A DNA stretch of 64,000 nt from positions 69,580,832 to 69,644,831 of the forward strand of contig NC_068924.1 of assembly GCF_023091745.1 (NCBI RefSeq). The letters are read 5' to 3'. Positions 10,548 through 21,844 of this stretch are shown here, in pieces. Source of the stretch: Budorcas taxicolor. Lineage: Eukaryota > Chordata > Mammalia > Artiodactyla > Bovidae. Under the pieces are notes generated by a model. The model saw only the letters and a program-made list of their open reading frames with translations, was not told where the DNA came from and searched no databases. Within the stretch, counting starts at the first letter, position 1; the number at the start of each line of letters is the position of its first letter. A program made the translations under genes and the position numbers.

Positions 10548-11689
10548 ACAAAGCATACTACAAAAGACTCAAAATGCTCACATGACATTTGTTTTTTGTG
10601 TAATTACAGACACCGAAGGAAAACCATGGAAAGGAAAAAAAGAAAGCGAAGTACACATAGCCATGTGTATGCAGGAAACTTCCAGTCTCATAAAGGAAAA
10701 CATCTCCTATCTACTAACTATGGTCTGGGCGGGGTTAATCATGGCCAAGGTGTAGACAGTAAATTTTCTCTTTTTTAATCCAAAGGGAACATACTTTGGA
10801 GCCAAATTAATAGTTAAGCTAATAGTTCTGGACAGCTGGTAGAGGTTGAAGCCTGATGATATCTTCGAGGCAAATCATAAAACAATATCTAAGTGATTCC
10901 TCTAGAAGTACTTTCAAATTAATTAAGCCCAGAGACCACAGGGCTGATTTTTTAATGGCCAAATTACCATGAGTAAGATCCAAAATATCTGAGAAAAATA
11001 CAAGTGGGCAGTGCTGAGGAAGTGGATCTAGCTTGTCAGTTTTTAATTTTTTTCCCCCTCTCTTAAGGAATATGTTCATTTCTCCAGGTGCTTTGGTTTT
11101 GTTCATCTCTCATCTAAATTGCCTTGCCTAGAGCCAGAACACACCAAGACTGAGAATTCAAGCCCCAGGGAGAAGAAGGTGGTGACCCTGTCTGTGATTT
11201 CAAGCAAAAGACCAAAAGGGAGAAGGGAGCAGTTTATTACAACTTGAACGAGAAGGAGAGCAAAAGCACCAATCTAATTAGTGTTTAATGACTGGGCTCA
11301 AGTCATAATGTCAGCTCTGGACCACCAGGGAGGAGGCAGTCTGGCTTGGAGAGACAGCACCTGATGCGGGGAGATGACAGGGTCCATTGTCTTGGACTGT
11401 CTCTCTTGTGCCAAGTGAGGAAGCTCCAACGCATGCTGATTTTCTTAAGGAAATCATGGAGGAAAGAAAACTGACATTGCCTCCGCTCCTCTGCAACCCT
11501 GCTTCATGACAACAGTGGCTGAAATTCCCATAGTCTCCTGAGTATCTTTAGTTTTAATTTCTATGACCAATATAACTTTTATTCACACCAATTTAAAGCA
11601 GTATCTCTATGTCCATCCAGAAGAACTGTGGCTGCACCATTTTGGCAAAATTGTAATAACTCACAGGTATTAAAAAAAAAAGGCATTGA
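10548..11689. other. Low-copy sequence, candidate conserved block
   Basis: No exon or repeat recognised. The part at about 11210-11510 is of higher complexity and carries homeodomain-like TAATTAG and TTTAATGA words. This could suggest a conserved non-coding element, but that is only an impression. Confidence 0.3.
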
Positions 11690-11965
11690 TTTGGACAAAA
11701 CTGAGTTCACAACCTGACTTTACAAGTTACTAACTGGATAGTTAAATACATAAGTCTGTTTTTATGGAATAACCATTTGGTATGTGGTTGGCTGGATTTC
11801 TCTAAGCTTCAGCTATTTCAGCTATCTTTACAATGGAAATATTAACATCTGTCTTTGGGGAATATTGTAAGAATTAGACTTGACAGATGTAAAAGCAACA
11901 GCAGAGAGGACCTAAGACATACTAGAAACTCAACCAATGCTAACTTTCTATTATTACCTGGGAAA
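11690..11965 (+). mobile_element. MIR relic
   Basis: Sense MIR: 'ctgactttacaagttactaa', later 'tttctctaagcttcagctat', 'ctttacaatggaaatatt', and 'aactcaaccaatgctaactt' at the end. Strongly diverged, with a small insertion near 11745-11795. Confidence 0.65.
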
Positions 11966-12509
11966 TGTTCAGGGCAAACCATTGCTACGTCCTGAAATTT
12001 CTGGCATTTTATTAGGTACAAAACATCACTCTGTACACACCCCATTGGTAAGTATCTACTTGCCTGCAGCAGTTTTATGGGTAACTAGGGTGACTTCTTT
12101 GTATTAAAGAAATGACCACAGATACTAGTATTACACAATATACAAATGAAAAACTGGTATTAGAAAAAGTGATATCACATTAGTGAGAGAACTGGCTTCA
12201 GCTGCTAATCAGTCCTCCCAGGGCCTGTGGGCACCTCCTTTGGGAAGACGATGAGGCCACTTTAGGAAGTAGAGTACATTCTTGGGACCTGCTTCTCAGA
12301 TGCCCTTTCACCCCACAGAGGAGACTTTCAATCAAAGTATGAGAAATTGACATTCTTGCCAAATATAAACACACCTCGCCACTGTGGATTAAAGAATACA
12401 GTTGTGTTTTTTTTTTTTTCTCTTTCTCTTTAGTCCTCAAGACCACCACTCTGTAACCATCAAATTGGTATATAGTCCCGTTCTCCCTATAATTGATCTC
12501 ATGGTGGTT
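11966..12509. other. Low-copy sequence, nothing recognised
   Basis: Includes a T13 run near 12406; no gene or repeat recognised. Confidence 0.4.
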
Positions 12510-12966
12510 GGATCAATTTTCTCAGGGTGCCCAAACCAATTAGCACAGTTTTGGTGGCTTAAGAAGATCAGAAATATATTCTCTCACAATTCTAGAAGCA
12601 CCAGGAGTCTGAAATCAAGGTGTTGGTAGGGCTGGTTCCCTTTGAGGGTGTTTTCTATGTCTCTCTCTGAAATGCTGGTGGCTGCTGGAAATCTCTGGGA
12701 TTCCTTGGTTTTTAGACAGGTCAGTTCATCTCTGCCCCCATCAGTAAATGTCTTCCCCTTCTCTCTGTCTCTGTGCAATAGACCTCCCTCTCCTTTCTCT
12801 ATAAATCCAGTCATTAGAATTAGGGTCCATCTAAAGCCAAGAGAATTTTCCCAAAATTCTTAATTGCATCTGTGAAGACTCTATTGTCAAATAAGGTCAC
12901 ATTCACAGATACCCAAGATTAGGACCAGGGCATGTCCTTCTGGCGGACACTATTTAATCCATTACA
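12510..12966 (-). mobile_element. MLT1-like LTR (ERVL-MaLR)
   Basis: Antisense MaLR LTR: a diverged 'ggtggcttaagaagatcaga', then 'ctcacaattctagaagc', 'gtctgaaatcaaggtgttgg', and near the 5' end 'caaataaggtcacattcaca' and 'aagattaggaccagggcat'. Solo; no internal sequence seen. Confidence 0.75.
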
Positions 12967-12999
12967 GCTGCCTCATGTACTAACAACAAAGGTCCCACA

Positions 13000-13651
13000 G
13001 ATCTCCTTAAATTTGTCTTTCCACAGTCCATTCTCCATAAGTAATCTCACCATCTTTACAAGTCTAGATCTGATCCCACTGATCCCATCACCTTTCCAAC
13101 TCAAATCAGCCCAGAGGATTTCCACTGCAGATCAGATTAAAGCCAACAGCCCTGGTCTGTAGGATAGAGTCTACAGGACAGAACCTCAGCATTTTTCTCC
13201 CCAACTTCTTCCTCAACTGTCCCTTCCTCCTCTCTCAGATTCTCTGTATTCCATAAAGGTATTGAAACTTTTTTTTTTTATTATTGTTTCTGTTTTTTTC
13301 TGTTCACGGACTTCTATACTGACAGCAGCTGGTTCTTGTATTTATTCTAGGATTGTCTTGCACCCTACACATTTCAGTTCAGATGTCACTTTCATAAAGG
13401 AACTGTCCTTTATCAAGCTACCCGAACTGTCTCCTACTCCTCACCATCACTTTGTCCTAGAACCTGCTTTCCATCCTTCAGGGATGCATCGCAAGCTAAA
13501 ATTATATTAAAATACATTAGTTTGCTCATTTATTGTCCTCACTCCACTAGAATGTAAGCATCATGAGAGCAGGGACTGTTCTGCTAATCACCGTTTTGCC
13601 ATCAGTATTTGAAACTCAGTTGGTGCTTAATTATTTTTTGTTGTTGAATAC
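13000..13651 (+). mobile_element. L2 LINE 3' region
   Basis: Long diverged L2: a 'tttcagttcagatgtcactt' block, a 'ctccactagaatgtaagca' block, and 'catgagagcagggactgtt' ending in 'ttgttgaatacatgaaagaa'. Its 3' end was later the target of the L1 at 13663. Confidence 0.75.
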
Positions 13652-13662
13652 ATGAAAGAATG

Positions 13663-14477
13663 GTGGAGTCAGTCAGAAAGAGGAAAAGCAAATATCATAT
13701 ATTGGCACATGTATGAGGAATCTAGAAAAATAGAATAAATGATCCTATTTGCAAAGCAGAAACAGAGACTCAGAAGTAAAGAACAAATGGACGGACACCA
13801 GGAAGAAACATGGGGAGGTGTGGGGGGAATTGGGAGGGTGAGACTGATACACCTACAGAACTGACACTGTAACAGAGATACTAAGGAAAACCTACGTTAT
13901 AGCACAGGAAACTCTGCTTAACGCACTGTGGTGATCTGAACCGGGAGGAAGTCCAAAAGGGAGAGGAGATATTTACTGTTGATCAGTCACTCAGTCGTGT
14001 CCGACTCTTTGTGACCCCATGGACTGCAGCATGCCAGGCTTCCCTGTCCTTCACCATCTCCTGGAGCTTGCTCAAACTCATGTCCATTGAATTGGTGATG
14101 CCGTCCAGCCAGCTCATCCTCTCTTGTCCCCTTCTCCTCCTGCCTTCAATCTTTCCCATCATCAGGATCTTTTCTAATGATTCAGTCCTTTGTATCAAGT
14201 GGCCAAAGTACTGGAGCTTAGCTTCAGCATCAGCCCTTCCAGTGAATGTTCAGGATTGATTTTCTTTAGGATGGACTGGTTTGATCTCCTTGCAGTCCAA
14301 GGGACTCTCAAGAGTCTTCTCCAACACCACAGTTCAAAAAGATCAGTTCTTTGCCACTCAGCCTTGTTTAAATATGTATATATATGTATATATGGCTGAT
14401 TCATTTTACTGTATAGTAGAAACTAACACAACATTGTAAAGCCATTAAACTCCAATAAAACTGATATTTTTTAATGT
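13663..14477 (+). mobile_element. L1 3' end interrupted by BovB
   Basis: Bovine-type L1 3' UTR at 13663-13980 and 14369-14477, ending 'ccattaaactccaataaaac'. Perfect 11-bp TSD atgaaagaatg at 13652-13662 and 14478-14488. A BovB sits inside at 13981-14368. Confidence 0.92.
13981..14368 (-). mobile_element. BovB LINE 3' end, nested in L1
   Basis: About 390 bp of BovB 3' region, antisense, from the tail ('gatcagtcactcagtcgtgt') to a 5' truncation near 14368. It interrupts L1 3' UTR sequence that is collinear on both sides. Confidence 0.92.
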
Positions 14478-14549
14478 ATGAAAGAATGACATCATCTTGT
14501 TTCAAAGGAAAGAGGGACAAAGAGAAAAGAAGTACTGATCATTGTTAAG

Positions 14550-14755
14550 TCACTACCGTAAGTTTAATTATCTTCTTTACATATATTCATTCTTTTCATT
14601 TTCACATCAATCCTATGATATAGGTTCTATACTTTCTCTTACATATGATGCAGAGATGACTTTCCCAAAGTCACATTAAATAGGAAAATAAAGCTTTCAC
14701 TCAACCCAGATCTCCTTGGCTCCAGGAAACAAGATCTTTCAACCAACTCTACTGC
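14550..14755 (-). mobile_element. MIR relic
   Basis: Antisense near-full-length MIR: 'tcaatcctatgatataggtt', 'tttcccaaagtcacattaaa' and 'ctcaacccagatctccttgg'. Confidence 0.8.
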
Positions 14756-15657
14756 ACAGAGAACGTGTATAAGGAATGTGGAATTTTAAGTCAGCATGGA
14801 AACATACTATAGAAAGTGGGCTCATGGTATGGATGCTGTAACTTTCTAAGTGAATTCTTCTGAGGTGTTTGCAAGAACAGTGGTCTACACTGGCCTCTTG
14901 GTGATGCTATAAATTCCTGTGGATTTGGGGTGGAGGAAACACTGGGATACAGAAGGAGCTAACCAGTGTTTCAGTGAGTTAGCCCAAAATAGCTGGGGTG
15001 GGTGTTTGCTTTTCACATGGGTAAATTTAATTAGCTTTGTGGGTGGCTCAGAACTGATACAGACCTCCTCTGGCGGTGGTACAAAATTATCCAGGACCAC
15101 ATTTAGCATTTCTCAAAACATGCCTGTGATCTCCATCAGACTTGCAGGTGCCTCCATCAGGAGAATTTTGAACCAGTACAGAGAAAATTAAACTTAAAAT
15201 AAATTGAATAAAGTATTTCTTCAACTCTATAATCTGTACTTGGAAAATTATCATCTCTTGGTACATACAATTACAATATATTTGAAAAGCCTTTTCAAAC
15301 CACATTAGCTGCTATGGTTTGTTAATGAAACACACACACACACTCCATAGCACTTATAAAAGGGAAAATATTAAATGCTGAAACAATATTATAAAGAATT
15401 AAAGTGGAACTACTCTCTCGAGTAAAACAGATGGTTTCTCTACTCCTTGATTTTGAAGAAGGAAGATATGCTTATTACCACTTGCCTTTTACCCTACCTG
15501 ATTTTTGAACATTTATAGCACACATAATCAGAAATGTCCATAAATCGCAGGGTATTTATTTTCTAAATCATTATTTACGAATCAGAAGTATGACTTAGAT
15601 TATTCCATTCCCAAGCAGATCTGTGTCCAGCTGAATAAAGGGACTAAGGGTTGGGAA
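14756..15657. other. Low-copy sequence with short (AC)n
   Basis: No exon recognised. There is an AC run of six to seven units near 15330-15343, and a possible hAT-like scrap near 15095-15180 that is too weak to call. Confidence 0.35.
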
Positions 15658-15868
15658 CTTGTGCTCAGTTGCTAAGTTGTATCCAACTCTTTGCAACACC
15701 ACGAACTGACACCTGGGAGTCACGTCCCTCTGTCCGTGGGATTTTGCAGGGAAGAATACTAGAATGGGTTGTCATTTCCTTGTCCACGGTATTTTCCTGA
15801 CCCAAGGATTGAACCCCTGCCTCCTGCATTGGCAGGGGGACTCTTTACCACTGGGCCACCTGGGAAGC
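15658..15868 (-). mobile_element. Bov-tA SINE
   Basis: Antisense Bov-tA, complete from BovB-like tail (15660-15705) to tRNA-like head ('actgggccacctgggaagc'). Diverged, with a short extra segment near 15710-15720. Confidence 0.9.
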
Positions 15869-15924
15869 GGCCAGAAACTAGATGGCTCTAAATGTGAGCA
15901 TGACACGTGGTTCACATGAGTGTG

Positions 15925-16690
15925 TATATATTCAACAATTGCTTATTAAGACTTTCTGTGAACTAGTTACTGATCAGACAGTAGAAACAAAGAATATTGC
16001 CTTCCTAGAGCTCATATTCTAGGAATGGAAGCAGAATATATATATATATAATAGGTAGAAAACACAATTTCAGGCAGTTGCCAGTGCTATCAAGAAAAAG
16101 TAAAGCAGTAATGGAGGCGTAGCGTGATGGCAAGGCACTGATGGACATTTGAACAGAGATCTGGGAAAAAGTGAGGTGCAAGAGAGGTCCACATAATTGA
16201 GGGAAGGGCTTTAGAAACGGGGACAGGAAGTATAAATGACTTGACAAGGTAGAATGGTTTGCACATGGGAAACGGCAGGGGGTTGAAGCGGCTGGAGAAT
16301 TGAAAGTAAATGGGAAGAGCATTGAGAAGAGAGACTGGAGAGGTGGATCATGTCAGATCCACCTAGACCTTAAAATGTAAGATCTTAACATGTAACATCT
16401 AGAATAGGACGAGGGTCTGGTATTTCCTCCCACCCACCTCTGGAGGAAGTCCAGTCGGTGGTTTTTAGTAGCTGAGGAACATGATCTAACATTTTTGAAA
16501 GTACAGCTGTAACTTCTCTGCGGAGAATCAACTGAAAAGGATCACGAGCCAAAGATAAAAGCCCGGAAATGGCATTGCTCTGGTCCAGTGGCTGTGACCT
16601 GGACAGGGGGTGGCATTCAACATGGTAGTGGAGGCAGTCAGACTGGCTCGTGCTTGCTGCTGGAATGACAGGACAATGAGCGGAAGGGAG
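15925..16690 (-). mobile_element. L2 LINE relic
   Basis: Long antisense L2-type sequence, beginning with the 3' terminus complement ('caattgcttattaagactt') and then the 'cctagagctcatattctagg' block. It continues through a 'gatctgggaaaaagtgaggt' block to 'ggtggcattcaacatggtag'. An (AT)n run lies at 16036-16051. Confidence 0.65.
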
Positions 16691-18015
16691 GCACGCTCTC
16701 CATTCTGACCTGAATGAAAGGTAATACCATTTATCTCAGGGGAGGAATTTGCCACTCTAGTAAAATGAAAAGCAAAAAGTAAACAATATTTAATGAATGA
16801 CTGCTTCCTGTCCATGACCATCCTTTCACAAACAGAAACAGGACAGGAGCCCATTCCTTTCTTCCTTCCTTCTTTCTTTACTTTCTTCCTCCCTGAAAAG
16901 GGTGAGGGGAGTATTAAGTTAATCATCCTGCTTTGCTCAGAATGATTTAAAGGCAGTGCCCTGGGAGTATAAAACATATCAGGGGAGTATAAATTAGAAT
17001 AAAACTGGCCTCTGGCTCCACAGTTCCACGGTGAGGAATTTCTCCCAAGCAGAGACACAATGGATTATGTGAAGATAATACAAGGAAGGGTGCTCAGTGC
17101 TACTCTGTGTGTTAAAGAAAAAGATTTGGAATGACATAGCCAAATTATTCATTGTGCATTATTAAAATCACTACTATAACTACTATAAGATCAGAAATAC
17201 TAATATTACATGCAATGGATATAGGAAGGTATCACCATATACTGTCCAGAAGAAAATTCAGGTTACGAAAGAGCATGCAAAGCATCAATTCTCTCTATAA
17301 ATAAATAAACATATACACAGGGTAAATATCTGTAAGTCTAGACACCAAATCATTAAGGGTGATTATCCTTGGCCTGAGAAAGGATGAGATAACTTTAATT
17401 AAAATTTATGTACTGACTTACAAGAAAAAACGTTATCAGATCCATGACAAAAGTTTATTTTTAAAGCGAGGGAGTGAAAGAAGAGGAAAAATAAATAAGT
17501 GTGTGCAAAGGGAAACTGTGAGTAAGCCTGAGAATATGAACTAATATAGAAGTCTACCCACCTGCTGAAGGTGGCACTCAAACTGAGCTCTAAAACAGGT
17601 AGCACCCAAGACAGACCTTAGTAGCTCCAAAATTCACCATGTCCAGAAATATAAATGAATGTTATTAGCGTGAGAAGTGTGAGCCTGGACACATCCAGGC
17701 CCTGCGTGACCTGTGGGCCCCTGGCTCTAGGGATTCTCAGGGGTCTCTCCCCAGCTACCACCACACAGGAGAGCTTGGCTGTGCGAGTTCCTTGCACACA
17801 TCAATCTCATTTCCCTCTCAGGTGGTTGGCACACATGCCTGTCTCAACAGCCTTCCTTATACTATTCAACTGATCCATTCTTACTTTTGCTCATATCAGT
17901 TCTAGCTGAAGAATTACTTGGTTCCCCGATAATAAATAATTAACTTATAACTCCTTCTTAACATACACAAAATGTGTAATTACAAATGTATGAAATCACT
18001 CTCTTCTCCATTAGA
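16691..18015. other. Low-copy sequence, nothing recognised
   Basis: Contains a pyrimidine-rich tract at 16857-16893 and a relatively GC-rich piece at 17680-17870. No supported exon: the short open frames lack splice context or recognisable domains. Confidence 0.35.
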
Positions 18016-18445
18016 TGGTATGGTAGACAAAAATAATGCCCCTCCCCTCAAACTACATCCTAATTCAACATCCTAATTCCTAGAACCTGTGAACACACTA
18101 CTGGATGGCAAAAAGGATCTTGCATGTGTGATTCAATCAAGAATCGAGGTGAGAGATGATTCTGGATCATCTGAGTGGACACAGTGTAGTCACAATATTC
18201 CTCAGGAAGAAAAGAGGGAGGAAGCAAGCAAAGGGAAAGAGAAGAAGAGATGATGGTAACAGAATTAGATACAGGAATGCTGTGGGACCACACACAATGC
18301 ACTCGGGTGGACAGCTGGAAAAAGCAAGGATGTTTGTTCTCCTTTAGATACTCCAGAAAGAACACAATGTTGCTGACATCTTGCTTTCAGCCAAGGACAG
18401 ACTTCCAACCTCCAGAAATGTAAGATAAAATTCTGTGTTAAGGTG

Positions 18446-18568
18446 TTGTTGTTGTTGCTGTTTTCTAATTTTGACCACACCTTGAGGCATGTGGGATCTT
18501 AGATCAAACCCATGACCCCTGCATAGGAAGTTCAGAGTCTTATCCACTGGACAGCCAGAGAGAAGCTC
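18446..18568 (-). mobile_element. CHR-type tRNA-derived SINE
   Basis: Antisense. The head complement 'atccactggacagccagag' is at the high-coordinate end, with a diverged anticodon-stem block near 18510 and a TTG-rich tail at 18446-18462. Confidence 0.75.
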
Positions 18569-18577
18569 AATACTGCA

Positions 18578-18790
18578 GATGACACTATTTGCAAAGCAGA
18601 GAGACACAGACATAGTGAACAAACGTATAGACACCAAGGGGGAAAGGGGAGGTGGGACAGATGAGCAGATTGGGATTGACATCTATACACTATTACCTAC
18701 AAAATAGATAACTAATGAGAACCTGCTGTATGGCACAGCTGGAAAAGGAAGGTACAATCTGTTTGTAGGACATATATTAAGTTAACCTTA
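18578..18790 (+). mobile_element. L1 3' UTR fragment
   Basis: Artiodactyl-type L1 3' UTR: 'ctatttgcaaagcagagaga', 'gacaccaagggggaaaggg' and 'gagaacctgctgtatggcac'. Confidence 0.8.
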
Positions 18791-18821
18791 AAAATGCATT
18801 CCAGTACACTTTGGCGGTGGT

Positions 18822-18870
18822 GGTTTAGTCACTAAGTCATGTCCAACTCTTGCGACCCCATGGACTATAG
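18822..18870 (-). mobile_element. BovB/Bov-tA 3' tail fragment
   Basis: About 50 bp of the tail shared by BovB and Bov-tA ('tttagtcactaagtcatgtc' to 'catggactatag'), antisense. It is too short to decide between LINE and SINE. Confidence 0.8.
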
Positions 18871-19180
18871 ACAAATACCGCTTGATTTCACTTATATGAG
18901 GTACCTAGAATAGTCACATCATAGGGTCAGAAAGTACATTGGTAGATACCGGAGCTGGGGAGTCGGGGGTAAGGAGAGGCAACAGGGAGTTAGTGTTTGA
19001 GGGGGACAGAGTTTCAGTTTAGGAAGGAGAACATTTCAGGAGATGGATGATGGTGAAAGTTACACAACACTGTGACTGTTCTTAGTCTACTGAACTCTAT
19101 AGCTAAATATGGTTACAATAGTATGTTTTATATTATGTGACTTTTACCACAGTAAAAAAAATGTAAAAAAAAAAAAAATT
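18871..19180 (+). mobile_element. L1 3' UTR, older family
   Basis: L1 3' UTR of an older type: 'acaaataccgcttgatttca', 'ggagatggatgatggtgaaa', then 'ttaccacagtaaaa' and an A-rich tail at 19157-19179. Confidence 0.85.
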
Positions 19181-19239
19181 TGTATCCTTTGTCTATGGCC
19201 ATTTGTTAGAGCAACAACGGAAAACTAACACAGATGTTA

Positions 19240-19375
19240 AGTAAGCATCCTGAGGGCAAGAACCTTATCCGTTTGGTTCACTACGGTTGTTCACTACTAG
19301 ATCCACAGCATTTAACAGGGGGCTTTGCACACTAAAGGTAATTTGTAAATATCTGTTGAATGCTAAATAGTTGAG
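19240..19375 (+). mobile_element. L2 3' end relic
   Basis: Sense L2 terminus: 'ctgagggcaagaaccttatc', 'ttcactactagatccacagc' and 'aatatctgttgaatgctaaa'. Confidence 0.7.
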
Positions 19376-20051
19376 CAAATCAAGCAGCATTTATTACCCA
19401 ACCAATTTTCCCAGTTAAATGAGAGAGAAATGTTAAAATGGCAAACAATGAAACATTTTAAAAAACATGACCTATCACTTATATGAACTTCTCATACATC
19501 ACTAATTTACATAAATTGAATATCACCGGTAGTTACACTCAATTATTAAGAACACCCCAAAATTCACACACAACTTTAAGAATAAGTATCTGGGTGGATT
19601 ATTTGTTTTATAAGATTTTCTAGAACTTTAGGGAAAATGTTACATTGCAAAATATATTTCCACAGTAGCTGTCAAAAGTAAAGAGATGAGATTAATTACC
19701 TCCTTACTCTGCTATTGCCATCCTCTGTCAGTTACTGTTATTGCTTTGACCTACTTACCAGAGCTCAGTTCACCAACAACACAGTAATGAAGTCCAGGGA
19801 CAAGCCCAGAAGCTGGTGATTCAGTTCGACTTCCAGGGAAAATAGAACATCAACAAAGAACACAGGTGACAACCAGCACCTGCAAGTTCATTTGTGATGT
19901 TTAAGATGCGGCCTGCAATTACATGAAATTTTCTCAGAGACCCAGAGATTTGGCTACTGCTATCACCCTTTGTTGCTTCTGTCCAGATTTAATGAGGAGT
20001 TTGAACTTTCTAGCATCCATTTTATTTTTTTTTTAAGCATTTTGCTTTTTG
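19376..20051. other. Low-copy sequence, nothing recognised
   Basis: AT-rich; no gene or repeat recognised apart from T-rich runs near 20025-20069. Confidence 0.4.
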
Positions 20052-20175
20052 TTAATTTTTTTTTTTTAATTTTACTTTACAATACTGTATTGGTTTTGCC
20101 ATACATTGACTTGAATCCACCACGGGTGTACATGCGTTCCCAAACATGAACCCCCCTCCCACCTCCCTCCCCATC
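20052..20175 (-). mobile_element. Ruminant L1 3' end, antisense
   Basis: T-run followed by the complement of the bovine L1 3' terminus ('tttacaatactgtattggtt', then 'gaacccccctcccacctcc'). It is the same element type as 2176-2536, severely 5'-truncated to about 125 bp. Confidence 0.88.
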
Positions 20176-20176
20176 G

Positions 20177-20356
20177 GCAGTGGCAATGGGTCTCCAACTT
20201 GAGCATAGATTAGAATCCTCTAAAAGATTCATGTTCCCAATTGCCAGGCCCCTCCCCCGTGCTCCCAATTCAGTAGGTTTCTGCTAGGATCTGGGACTTT
20301 GCAATTCAAGACTCACAAGTGATGCTGTGACTGGTCCAGGGAAATCACTGCTGAAA
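20177..20356 (+). mobile_element. MER5A-like hAT relic
   Basis: Sense MER5A-type sequence: diverged terminal repeat at 20179-20203, 'cttgagcatagattagaatc', 'cccaattcagtaggtttctg' and 'acaagtgatgctgtgactgg'. A fossil non-autonomous DNA transposon. Confidence 0.75.
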
Positions 20357-21019
20357 TGGAGGCTGCTGCTGTCCCACACAGATCTCCTTTACCAGGGGTC
20401 CTGAGTGGGGATTGAGAGCAATTATCAGCAGCTCTCTGTTCTGTTTTTGTTTGTTTATTATCTGAAAGGATTTCCCAGCCAAAGGAAATCACTTTTCTGG
20501 GGGCTTCAGGCATATCACCTGTCTTACTGCATCTCTCTCTTTCACACACACACACCATGGCAATGACTGGTTGATATGGCTACAAAAGGCCAACCCCTTT
20601 GCTTTCAGCTGTATTCTTTGTGCCACAATTCAAGCACACAGGGCAAACTAAAGCCACACTCTGGTTGAGCTCACTCCACTGCTTAGCTCATTTTCCCTTT
20701 CCACATTCTTCTTCTCTCACTCTCCTGCCCCTGAGAGCATGTCCTCAATAAGTCACTTGCACAAGAATTCTCATTTCAGCCTCTGCTTCCAGAAACCCAG
20801 ACCTATGTCATTTCCCTTTTGGTCATATGGCAGCCTAGCTGAATACATTGATGACCAGCTGGCTCCCTGGACACTAGAATTAGAATAAATATCTTTAATT
20901 ACTAACATAAAATGAGTGCTATGTCCCTTGTAGCACACAGGAGCCCTTGACACATAAAATGTGACTGCCCATAATTTTTCAACCCCCTCATCTACTCCAA
21001 TCAAAACACATTTATTAGA
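20357..21019. other. Low-copy sequence, nothing recognised
   Basis: Contains a short AC run at 20543-20554. No exon or further repeat recognised. Confidence 0.4.
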
Positions 21020-21292
21020 CTCTTTCAGATCTAACTCAAAATGTTATTTCCTCTAGAAGGCTCGGTTTTGTCTGACCTCTCATTTTAAGGCTGACTTCAC
21101 CGTTTTAGGTTGTCAGAATTCCTGATACATCAACAGCACAGCACACATCATGGTTTTTAGTGAATAGTTGATAATATGCTTTAATTCAATATCTTTCTCT
21201 CTGTTAGACTGTGAGCTCCAGAAAAGTAACAAATAATTGGAATGCCTAGTATAGTATGGACACCATACTCATTTGTTGAATGAATAAATGCC
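21020..21292 (+). mobile_element. L2 LINE 3' end
   Basis: Sense L2: 'atctaactcaaaatgttatt', 'ttagactgtgagctccagaa' and 'tgttgaatgaataaatgcc'. Confidence 0.75.
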
Positions 21293-21410
21293 TAATGGAA
21301 TGGATAGTTTTGAAAGAGTTGGAGATTTCCATGTTCTCACCAGGAAGGTCAGACATCATCACCTAGTGAGTGGCAAAGATGTACAACACGGGAAAAGGTA
21401 AGTGTACCCT

Positions 21411-21840
21411 CTTCCAGTAGTCATGTACTGATATGAGAGTTGGACCATAAAGAAGGCTAAGTGACAAGGAATTTATGCTTTCAAACTGTGGTGCTGGAGA
21501 AGACTCTTGAGAATCCCTTGGACAGCAAGGAGATCAAATCAGTCAATCCTAAAGAAAATTAACCTTCAACATTCATTGGAAGGACTGGCACTGAAGCTCT
21601 AATACTTTGGCCAAGTGATGTGAAGAGCCAACACATTGGAAAAGACCTGATTCTGGGAAAGATTGAAGGTGGGAGGAGAAGGGGACGACAGAGGATGAGA
21701 TAGCTGGATGGCATCACCGACTCAAAAGGCATGAGTTTGAGCAAAGTCCAGGAGATGGTGAAGGACAGGGAAGCCTGGTGTGCTGCAGTCCATGGGGTCA
21801 CAAACAGTTGGATACAACTTAGTGAGCAAACAACAACAAC
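21411..21840 (+). mobile_element. BovB LINE 3' end
   Basis: Sense BovB 3' region from 'ttccagtagtcatgtactga' to the tail, with an AAC-type 3' repeat (caacaacaac) instead of the usual gaact repeat. A weak 6-bp TSD accctc may be present at 21406-21411 and 21839-21844. No YADD region is retained. Confidence 0.9.
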
Positions 21841-21844
21841 CCTC

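Larger units (their letters stand above)
18016..19233 (+). mobile_element. MLT1-like LTR split by four insertions
   Basis: Sense MaLR LTR. The 5' portion is about 18016-18445 ('atggtagacaaaaataatgc' to 'ctccagaaatgtaagataaa'). The 3' terminus is at 19181-19233 ('gtctatggccatttgttaga' to 'aactaacacag'). The intervening 735 bp are a CHR SINE, an L1 3' end, a BovB-type tail and a second L1 3' end. Confidence 0.75.
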
